DNA from: Conidiobolus incongruus B7586
Lineage: Eukaryota; Entomophthoromycota; Entomophthoromycetes; Entomophthorales; Conidiobolaceae
NCBI GenBank assembly: GCA_000697335.1
Contig: JNEM01006242.1
Span: forward strand, 1-13,018
DNA: 13,018 nucleotides
Reading direction: 5' to 3'
The position numbers and the translations under genes were made by a program. Of the stretch, positions 1 to 7,275 are shown in pieces; position 1 is the first letter of the stretch, and every line of letters starts with the position of its first letter. The notes under the pieces were generated by a model. The model was not told the DNA's origin, did no database searches, and saw nothing but the letters and a program-made list of their open reading frames with translations.

Positions 1-360
1 TCCGACATGCTAAAAGATGGAATCAAGGAATATCAATAGGAACGGGTTTAGAAGGATTAGTGTAAAATGACTCAAGTGGAACTATAAGCAGTTACTTGAG
101 TATACCAAAAGGGTTGGCTTTGGATGTAGGGAAAAGGTTTATTAATGTAAGAAAGTAAGGTAAGAGAGAGAGATCAAGAAGGGAGCCGAGCCCTTCTTAT
201 ACTTAAGTGAAATATATAGGCATAAGTATGCACGGATGAGTAACAGTGAGGTCACTCAGACGTGGACTGGTAAAATGTTGATAAGGCCTAATTTGGTTAA
301 TCAGGTACTTAATAGTGAATTGGAGTGAAGAAAGGTATCAATTAGGTAGCAATCGTCACA
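1..360 (-). mobile_element. LTR (and probably the start of the internal region) of a Ty3/gypsy-like element
   Basis: Read on the minus strand, the stretch from 360 down to about 61 has the layout of an LTR. It starts TGTGACG and ends TTTTACA, so it has TG...CA ends. A TATAAG box lies at 201-196, an 8-bp hairpin follows immediately, and an AATAAA signal lies at 143-138. This suggests U3 of about 190 bp, a short R and U5 of about 60 bp, roughly 300 bp in total. Base composition is clearly richer in GC than the spacer to its right. The right end is firm because it abuts the Pol III start region of the tRNA-Val gene, the preferred target of yeast Ty3. The left end is less sure: I see no matching 5-bp target repeat beside position 61. 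Positions 1-60 could be the leader, with a possible start codon of the first internal gene at 8-6. Whether this is a solo LTR or one end of a longer element, whole or broken, cannot be judged because the window ends here. Family assignment is inferred from structure and position only. Confidence 0.6.
176..198. repeat. Perfect 8-bp hairpin inside the LTR
   Basis: Arms AAGAAGGG (176-183) and CCCTTCTT (191-198) are perfect inverted copies around a 7-base loop. In the inferred reading direction of the LTR the hairpin starts within the TATA box and lies just before the expected transcript start. This is a plausible regulatory structure of the LTR, but its function is unknown. Confidence 0.75.
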
Positions 361-370
361 GTTTACATAT

Positions 371-444
371 GATCTCGTGGTGTAGTTGGTTATCACGTCT
401 GTCTAACACACAGACGGTCCTCAGTTTGAATCTGAGCGAGATCA
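371..444 (+). tRNA. tRNA-Val (anticodon AAC)
   Basis: The 74-nt cloverleaf is complete and has no intron. The acceptor arms GATCTCG (371-377) and CGAGATC (437-443) pair perfectly, with A at 444 as discriminator. The D stem is GTG/CAC. The anticodon stem TCTGT/ACAGA closes the loop CTAACAC with anticodon AAC at 405-407, which reads GUU and, after A34 editing to inosine, GUC and GUA. The T stem CTCAG/CTGAG is perfect. One base is odd: the T loop reads TTTGAAT, so position 56 (window 427) is T where C is nearly invariant. That base is also part of the Pol III B box. The A box (TGGTGTAGTTGG) looks normal. A T run follows directly. The gene looks functional in structure, with the U56 variant as the only warning. 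Confidence 0.93.
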
Positions 445-450
445 TTTTTT
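445..450 (+). terminator. Pol III terminator of tRNA-Val
   Basis: A run of six T residues begins directly after the discriminator base of the tRNA-Val gene, the standard RNA polymerase III stop signal. Confidence 0.85.
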
Positions 451-1269
451 AAGTTTACTTTAAACTTAATTTATACAAAATATAGTTTTTAATATTTCAA
501 TCAATATAATTTTTAATTTAATTTCAATAAGCTGTTAATTTTAAAATATTTTTTAGTGAATATTCTTTGAATGGTTTTCACTGATATTCGATATATCAGA
601 AATTATAATCAAAATTTCATTTATTAATATTATTCTTTATAATCAAAAAGAATAATTTAAATTTTTTCATTGATTTAAACCTCTAACCTCTATAGTAAAA
701 AATTTATTTAAAATAAATATTATCTAATTAATGATAGTGATGTTTTTTAAATTATTCAAACTCGATAATATTAAACATTTTTATTGATTTACAAATTAAT
801 TAAAATTATTATCTTTTTTTTCCATAAAAACTATATCGTTTAATTTAAATAAATTCAAGAAAAGTAAAGATAAATATGTTATTTGATTAAAATGATATAA
901 AATGAATAAATATGGATAATCAAAATTGTAAAATTTATGTTTTTAACTTTAATATAAAGATATTTGAATAAATTTGAAAAATTAATTTTTAATTGTTATA
1001 GATGATAGATTTGGCTTGATTTATATTATAAAATAAAATAACAATTAATATATGAATACTTAAGATATAATAGAATTATTTATTTCGATTATTCAAAAAA
1101 CCTACTGATTACTAAACTAAATAAAATTTTATAGTTGAATTATTTAATTAAAATGTGCAAAGAATATAAAATTATTTTGAAATTTTTATCTCATCTTTAT
1201 AAATAATTTTGGTTTAAAAATAAATACCAATTGTTTCAGTATCGAAAGAATTAATAAATAAGACTTATT
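451..1269. other. AT-rich spacer between tRNA-Val and the 3' end of COX11
   Basis: About 820 bp of strongly AT-rich DNA without an open reading frame of note, without a tRNA-like fold, and without repeats beyond A/T runs. It must contain the 3' UTR and polyadenylation region of the minus-strand COX11 gene, but I see no AATAAA on that strand close to the stop codon. Confidence 0.6.
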
Positions 1270-2018
1270 TTAAAGTTCTTGGGATTTCGCTTTGAAGAAA
1301 GTATAAGACAGAGTTACAGTGTCAACATCCCACATGGAAGGATCTTCAGCAAATTCGGGATCGATGAAGAAGAAAACGGGCATATCAACTTCTTCCCCAG
1401 CAGCCAACTTCTGCTCCTCAAAGCAGAAGCACTGGATCTTATTAAAATATTGACCTACTTTCTGAGGAATTACATTATAACTAGAAATACCAATAATATC
1501 GTGATCAGCTAAATTTTTGGCGGTGTAAAAAGCTAGTGCAGATTCACCAGGAACTACTTTGATTTGTTTTTGTTGTGGAGTGAAACTCCATTGGAGAGAG
1601 TCAGAAATACTGGAGTTAAAGGTGACTCGAATTTTGCGGAAATTATTTACGGGTTTCATATTTTCTGGGGTAAACTTGTCGTTATGAGTGATTGGTGTAC
1701 CTCCATAGCCTGTGGCCGCACAGAACATACGATATAGAGGTACTGATGCGTAGGTGAGACCCAGGAGAAGAACTAAACCGGAACATGAGTATAATAAACC
1801 ATCTATGTTGGATTTGGCGAAAGGATCAGGTTTTTTGTTAAAATTAGGTTTAGCATTAGTAATGGATCGAAATTGAATTTGGTTTCTTAAAAGGGAAGGG
1901 TTGGCTGGTATCCTTGATTTAAGGAGAATATTCCTGGAGAGACTCTATAAACGTTATAAATATTTATGATATAAAATATATACATATATGGGAATTAATT
2001 TACACTAATTAAGGACAT
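1270..2018 (-). CDS. COX11: Cytochrome c oxidase assembly protein Cox11 (CtaG family), two exons
   Basis: Cox11 is an inner-membrane copper chaperone that delivers copper to the CuB site of Cox1 in mitochondria. Exon 2 (1270-1944) is open from its start to the stop but has no in-frame ATG before residue 78, which lies inside the conserved YRMFCAATGYGG motif and cannot be the true start. I place a five-codon exon 1 (MSLIS) at 2004-2018 and a 59-bp phase-0 intron at 1945-2003 (GTAAAT...ATAG). The product has 229 aa. Its parts are a basic, Arg/Ser/Asn-rich presequence (about 1-35), one membrane segment (about 54-72), the conserved Cys of MFCAATGYGG (C80), and the copper-binding CFCF motif (C177, C179) before a beta-rich intermembrane-space domain. 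The downstream SYTFFKA matches the family's C-terminus. All key residues are present. The gene sits between two tRNA genes. Identity is very sure; the exon 1 model is good but inferred. Confidence 0.93.
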
Positions 2019-2270
2019 TTTGAAAAATAAAATATATTGTAGAAAATAATATTATAGAAGAGTTGAGTGAGATAAGAAAGTTTGTAAAGTAAAAAATATA
2101 AGTAATTTGGAATCAAAAAATATATTTTATGACTCTATTGAATTCTATAATGTATTAATTTAATATTAATAATATTAAAGAAATTATATTAATTTTATCA
2201 GTTTTGAATGAATAGATTAAATTATGGGATATTAACAAATTTGAGTTATAGAAATTATTAACATAACTAA

Positions 2271-2343
2271 GGTTCCATGGCCAAATGGATAAGGCGCTTG
2301 ACTACGGATCAAGAGATTCCAGGTTCGATCCCTGGTGGAATCG
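2271..2343 (+). tRNA. tRNA-Arg (anticodon ACG)
   Basis: The 73-nt cloverleaf is complete and has no intron. The acceptor arms GGTTCCA (2271-2277) and TGGAATC pair with a single G-T wobble, and G2343 is the discriminator. The D stem is GCC/GGC. The anticodon stem CTTGA/TCAAG closes the loop CTACGGA with anticodon ACG at 2304-2306, which reads the CGN box after editing of A34 to inosine. The T arm CCAGG-TTCGATC-CCTGG is canonical and contains a consensus B box (GGTTCGATCCC). It lies about 250 bp upstream of the COX11 start and is transcribed away from that gene. Confidence 0.96.
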
Positions 2344-2362
2344 TAATTCATTTCTAATTACA

Positions 2363-2369
2363 TTTTTTT
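2363..2369 (+). terminator. Pol III terminator of tRNA-Arg
   Basis: Seven T residues, the first run of four or more after the tRNA, about 20 nt past its 3' end. This implies a precursor with a 3' trailer of that size. Confidence 0.7.
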
Positions 2370-2489
2370 ATATAAATTTCTTATTTCAGGATTTTCACTA
2401 TATAATATATTTCACAATTTCCCTATTTTTGTGATTAATTTATCCTACAATTTAAATTAAAAAGATGATATCATTATTGATTATGATAA

Positions 2490-2796
2490 ACAAACTTGAC
2501 ACCAGGTAAATATTTTTTCATTGAAATTCAGTTGATGAAGCCCATTTTCAAGTTGCACATGATCAAGTCATCAGTATATTAGTGGACTTAAATAATCACT
2601 GGATGACTAATTGCCTTTTGTCCACAACAGCAATCAACTTAAAATCCAGCCCTCAAATGTGACTGTATGTCATCCATTCACTTGAATTCATGTAGATTCA
2701 CATGATTCTGTCATTGGTGTGGATATATAAGCACATGCATTCACTCTCTTTCTAATTGATACCACAACTGTTTCATCAATTTCACATATCAATAAA
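2490..2796 (+). promoter_or_regulatory. Promoter region of the AGX1-like gene
   Basis: This stretch is markedly less AT-rich than other spacers in the window. It carries three copies of CACATG (2556-2561, 2699-2704, 2732-2737) and several TGAC/GTCA cores, including an imperfect inverted repeat AGTCATCAGT (2566-2575) / ACTGGATGACT (2598-2608) and TGAC-N5-GTCA at 2660-2672. A TATATAA box follows at 2724-2730. TGAC cores are typical of bZIP factor half sites and CACATG fits the E-box pattern of bHLH factors. Which factors bind is unknown. Confidence 0.5.
2724..2730 (+). promoter_or_regulatory. TATA box of the AGX1-like gene
   Basis: TATATAA lies 67 bp before the ATG, followed by a pyrimidine-rich stretch (TCACTCTCTTTC) where transcription could start. 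Spacing and context suit a strong TATA-type promoter, in agreement with the biased codon use of the gene. Confidence 0.6.
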
Positions 2797-4128
2797 ATGA
2801 CACAACAATCCCAAGATAAGAAATTATGTATGATTCCAGGTAATTTTTATAGCTAGTATGTGTTTTATTTTATATTTATTGCTTTACAGGACCTATTGAG
2901 TTCCATGAACATGTTCTCGACGCTGTTTCCACTTCTGCTACCTCCCACGTCGACCCCAGATTCATTGAAGTATTCGGTGAGACTATCGAGAAACTTCGTG
3001 AAGTTTTCGGCACCAAGACTGCTCAACCTTTTATTATCAGCGGCTCTGGTACCCTTGGTTGGGACATCGTTGCCAGTAATCTTGCCCAAGAAGGTGATGA
3101 TGTTTTAGTATTAACCACTGGTTACTTTGGTGACCGCTTCACTGAATGTTTCCAGGCCTATAAAGTCAATCCCACTCAAATCAAAGCTGCCCCTGGTGAT
3201 CGTCCTTCCTTAGAACAAATCGAACAAGCTTTAGGTGAAAAGAACTACAAGATTATTACTATTACCCACGTCGATACATCCACTGGTGTCGTCTCTGACG
3301 TCAAGGCTATCAGTGAATTAGTTCGCAGAAAATCTCCTAACACTCTCGTTGTCATCGATGCTGTCTGCGCTGCCGTCGCTGAAGAACTCTACTTTGACGA
3401 ATGGGATGTCGATGTCGTCTTGACTGCCAGTCAAAAGGCCATTGGTGTTCCTCCTGGTCTCTCCATCTTGATCATCTCTCAACGCGCCCTTGATGTTCAC
3501 AAGAACCGTACTGTTCCCGTTCCCAATTACTACGCTTCTCTTGCCAAGTGGCTTCCCATCATGAAGGCTTACGAATCTCGCAAGCCCAGTTACTTTGCTA
3601 CCCCTGCCGTCCAATTAATATACGGTCTCAATGTTGCCGTCAAGCAAATCCTCAAGGTTGGTCCTAAGAACATTTTTGAAGCCCACAAGAAGGCTGCTAA
3701 GGAATTCAGAGCTTTCGCTGAAGGTTTAGGTCTCAAATTGGTAAGACAATTAATATATACGTATTTCATTAGTTTTATAATAATTAATTATAAATAGGTC
3801 CCTGTCAATCACGAAGTTGCTGCCAATGCCATGACCGCTATCTGGTACCCTGAAGGTATCGAAGGTGGTAAGCTCCTTCCCCACCTCTACGGTAACGGTA
3901 TCGTCGTTGCCGGTGGTCTCTTAGCTGACTTAGCTCCCAAATACTTCCGCGTTGGGTAAGCTTAAACCAATCTTTATTTATCAATATTCTTACTAATTAT
4001 GGTATAGGCATATGGGCTTAAGCGTCGTCGAACCCGAACGCGGTTACGTCGAAAAGACCAAGCAAGTTATCTCGGAAGGATTAGCCCACTTCGGTTACAA
4101 AGGTGCTCAACAACAATTATCAGCTTAA
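2797..4128 (+). CDS. AGX1: Alanine:glyoxylate aminotransferase (Agx1-like, class V PLP enzyme), four exons
   Basis: The enzyme transfers the amino group of alanine to glyoxylate, giving glycine and pyruvate, with pyridoxal phosphate as cofactor. Exons are 2797-2839, 2890-3740, 3798-3955 and 4008-4128; introns are 50, 57 and 52 bp (GTAATT...ACAG, GTAAGA...ATAG, GTAAGC...ATAG), the last with a TACTAAT branch site at 3991-3997. The product has 390 aa, close to yeast Agx1. Seen in order: the IPGPIEFHEHVL start (from residue 13), the GSGTLGWD cofactor loop, TTGYFGDRF, the aspartate of VIDAVCA, the Schiff-base lysine K197 in TASQKAIGVPPG, and RVGHMGLS near the C-terminus. There is no mitochondrial presequence and the C-terminal LSA is not a peroxisomal PTS1, so a cytosolic location is inferred. 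Codons ending in C (GTC, CTC, ATC, CCC) dominate in an AT-rich genome, which suggests high expression. A serine:pyruvate or serine:glyoxylate preference cannot be excluded from sequence. Confidence 0.95.
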
Positions 4129-4138
4129 ATAATCATTC

Positions 4139-4144
4139 AATAAA
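4139..4144 (+). terminator. AATAAA polyadenylation signal after the AGX1-like gene
   Basis: AATAAA lies 11 bp past the TAA stop on the coding strand. In AT-rich DNA such a hexamer is easily found by chance, so this is a modest call. Confidence 0.4.
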
Positions 4145-4903
4145 TTAAAAAGTATATAATTATAGCTATAATATTCACTTGATTAGTTTTTAATATAACT
4201 TGTTCAGCTATTTTTCAGGAATTAACCTACTTGAATTAAATTCTAGTTTAAGATTTTTTTCAAATTTTAATTCCTCAAATTGGTCTTGTTTCAAATACAA
4301 TCAAATAACTATTCTAATCATATTATAGATAAATTCTTGATACATTGATATTTATTAGAGTTAAACTATTAAAAAGCATATCAAAGAAAAGCACATGTCA
4401 AACTTGTATTTATTTTTCTTTAAAATTCATTTTAATAGTTTGTTTTAATCAATTTTTTTTATCAAATTAGGGAATATTTGATATTTCAATTTAGTAGTGA
4501 TTAATATTTGGTTTCGAATAAAAATTGAATAAATTAGATTTAATTTTAATTGGTTGTAAATTATTTCCGCTTATTATAGATCATGATATATTGGAAGATA
4601 ATCACTATTCAAAAATCAAGATATAGGTTTAATTAAACAATAAATATAGTTTAATAGAAATTTAATATCTTTTGTAATAGTGGTATCGCTATAGTTTATA
4701 AAAATTAGAGTTGTTCTCGAATATTGGTTGAAATAGATAAAAACATATATTATTCATCATTAAACTTTTTGTTTTAATAGATAGTTCAATATACTCAATT
4801 TGGTTAAAAAAGTTAATATCTTTTTATTTATATCATATATATATTGATTTCACATTCATTGAACATATATTATAACTCATCAATGAATAATTTTTAAGAT
4901 ATT
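4145..4903. other. AT-rich spacer between two convergent genes
   Basis: About 760 bp of AT-rich DNA between the 3' ends of the AGX1-like gene (plus) and the small secreted-protein gene (minus). I see no open reading frame, RNA fold or repeat that I can support. It should hold only 3' UTRs. Confidence 0.6.
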
Positions 4904-4909
4904 TTTATT
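4904..4909 (-). terminator. AATAAA polyadenylation signal of the small secreted-protein gene
   Basis: On the minus strand AATAAA lies 24 bp past the stop codon of the 90-codon gene. A second copy overlaps the stop itself. Position fits a polyadenylation signal, but chance occurrence is possible in such AT-rich DNA. Confidence 0.35.
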
Positions 4910-4933
4910 GATTAAATGTTAGATTTGATATTT

Positions 4934-5206
4934 TTATTTGGGATGAGATATTTCAGACTCCATCTGAGCTTCCACCTCTTTAGCCTCTTTCTCTGGAAGT
5001 ATATCCCGAGCCAAAGACTCAACCGCTTTTGCTAAACTTTCGAGAGATTCGTCACAATCTGCCGTGGAGTCCGCACGCGCATTGATCTCGCATTTGCGTA
5101 CTGTTTCCGTCAATTCTTTCACTTGAGTTACTTTATAATCAACATTTTCTGGCGGTGCACCTATTACACTTAATACTATCAACGATAAAATATAAAATAA
5201 TTTCAT
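4934..5206 (-). CDS. Predicted small secreted protein, orphan, 90 aa
   Basis: I do not recognise a family. The protein starts with a clear signal peptide: MKLF, then a hydrophobic core to about residue 15, and a likely cleavage after G16 (VIG-A). The mature part of about 74 aa is rich in Glu, Lys, Ala and Ser, has two cysteines (C39 and C51) that could form one disulfide, no N-glycosylation motif, and a heptad-like Leu/Val/Ala pattern from about 25 to 85 that suggests two or three amphipathic helices. Its coding stretch is clearly richer in GC than the flanking DNA and has no introns, which supports a real gene rather than a chance frame. The start is the first ATG of the frame and makes a good signal peptide. 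It stands alone between AT-rich spacers. It could be an effector or cell-surface protein, but nothing in the sequence shows that. Confidence 0.75.
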   Translation of the reverse strand: MKLFYILSLIVLSVIGAPPENVDYKVTQVKELTETVRKCEINARADSTADCDESLESLAKAVESLARDILPEKEAKEVEAQMESEISHPK

Positions 5207-5280
5207 ATTGGTTGAGTTATATAAATATAAATTTAAAAAATTGGATTATAACAAAAGAATAATAAGATTTAAATACCATT

Positions 5281-5300
5281 TCACATAGCTCACTCTGTGA
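5281..5300. promoter_or_regulatory. Dyad TCACA-N10-TGTGA upstream of the secreted-protein gene
   Basis: The inverted pair TCACA (5281-5285) and TGTGA (5296-5300) lies 75-94 bp before the start codon of the 90-aa secreted-protein gene. It stands in a short GC-richer patch that continues to about 5320. The layout suits a dimeric regulator site in the promoter. No factor is implied with any confidence. Confidence 0.35.
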
Positions 5301-6640
5301 CAGTTTTTTAAAACGCCATTCTTATCATTAATTTGAATGAGTGGTTCGAAGTAAATATGAATTAGCCATTAAATTTTAACATCAATTCTGTAATCCAATT
5401 TTGATAAAAAAAATCAATAAAAATATCCCCAATTTGGAAATTATTATATACAATAAAAACATCAAAAACTATTGAAAATAAAAGAATCAGATAGATAATA
5501 ATTAATATGATATATTTCCAGATTATGAAAATGGCTTTTGAAAAAAATTTCAGTATTATATTAATGTATAAAAATTGTATAGTATATAAAAATCTTCGAA
5601 TTCATTGGTGAATGATTTACAAATCACACAAAAAATAAATTCAATACAAATTTTTTCAACTTTAGATAATAGAAGAATCGGGCATTTTATACAAGAATGG
5701 ATACAATGAATCCTTTAAAAATAATATATTATAATTCAATTATTCAATTCGCTATTATCATACTTTTTATATCTTGATGTCCAATGAAACCTTTATCATG
5801 ATGCTATGTCAATAATGTATATAACTCTTCAAATCTAGGAAGTAGCAATTGGGTTTATAATATTAAATATTTATTTAATGAATTAAACCAAAATCAAAGT
5901 ACTGTCAAATCCTTATAACGTATATTCCAAAATTGTCAATTACTTTATAAACCCTAATTATGTTATATTACATCTAAATAATTAATGATTATTTTTTGGT
6001 TAAATCAAATTAATTTTAATTAAAAATTCTTAACCAAATTAATATCTAATAATGTTATTGATCCAATATTTGATTAATATTTGTAAACTGCATCAATTTG
6101 GAAAAGCATAATTTGGTAATGAATCTATTTATACCAAAAGAACTAAGAAATCGGTTATTACAAGTTTGACATAATATATATTAAGGACATTGAATTCAAT
6201 TAGCCAAATATTGATCAAATAATCAATATTGATAACTAAAAATAGACTTTAGTGCATTAATATAAATATTCATTAAAATTTGAAAATTCCTTATTTAGAA
6301 TTAAGTTTATTTGATTCCCTAATAATTGATGAATAACAAAATGAATTATTCTAATATCAATATTACACATATTTAAGACTCATTATTATTCTACTCATGT
6401 ATTATTTTAATTATCATTATAGTTCGCTTTAATTATATTATAATTTATTTATTTAGATTATATAATTTGAATAAATTAGAAATATTTTATGATAATTTTG
6501 ACATCCAAAATATTTTAAGTTCAAATTGTATTAAATATCTGAGTTATTCTATTATTCTCCCATTCATTAACAAATTTTTGAATTCGACTCAATAAAATAT
6601 ATTAAAATCAAGAATTCGAAAATCAATATATATTATTGAT

Positions 6641-6664
6641 AAATATATAAATATATAAATATAT
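6641..6664. repeat. Microsatellite (AAATATAT)x3
   Basis: Three perfect tandem copies of the 8-bp unit AAATATAT, flanked by more alternating A/T sequence. Simple-sequence repeat without apparent function. Confidence 0.8.
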
Positions 6665-7253
6665 ATTAATTGTAGATATCAATATTATAACTTATAGAAT
6701 TATATATTATAAACCTAAAATATTGAAAATAAATCAGTCAAATTTGATAAATGATTCTATTCAAAATAATATTGTTAGTTTAGAAAGAAAAAAATGGTAA
6801 ATTTTTTAATTTTTGATTTTTCAAATATATTTCTAGTTTTGAAAAATTAAAAATATAAAATATATAGGAGAATTAATATTTTTAATTTAAAATTTGAGGT
6901 TAAATTCAATTATGCTGAAATTAAATAATAATCATCAAATCTTATTTTAATATTATTAAAATAGTCATAAACCCTCTAAAATCATTCAAGATATATAAAC
7001 AACTTTTAAAAATAATGTTTTATCTAAATCTACTATTTATTATTAAATTTATTACTTTAAAGTTAAAAAAGATTTTATTTAAAATTTACTTAAATTTAAA
7101 AGGTTAATTTATATTGTTATTTTTTTATTAATTAATAAAGTAAAAAATCTATATTAAAAAACTATTTTTTACTTCAACTAGAGAATTATCTAGGTAATTT
7201 AATATTAATCATACAAGTATTTTATATATTTTAAAGTTTAAACTTAAACTAAA

Positions 7254-7275
7254 ATAAAATAAATATAAAATAAAT
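7254..7275. repeat. Tandem duplication of an 11-bp A/T unit
   Basis: Two perfect adjacent copies of ATAAAATAAAT inside the extremely AT-rich tract. Probably replication slippage. Confidence 0.7.

Noticed and set aside
1279-1512. 77-codon plus-strand frame inside COX11
   Set aside because: It is antisense to the conserved COX11 coding region and has no recognisable protein features.
2865-3614. Minus-strand frames of 74 and 98 codons across the AGX1-like gene
   Set aside because: They lie antisense to conserved enzyme sequence with C-ending codons, which by itself creates open frames on the other strand.
3741-3797. In-frame extension of AGX1 exon 2 ending in a stop
   Set aside because: This is the second intron read through; splicing it out joins two conserved halves of the enzyme in phase 0.
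5790-5880. Possible box C (ATGATGC) of a snoRNA
   Set aside because: No box D (CTGA) at a suitable distance and no closing stem.
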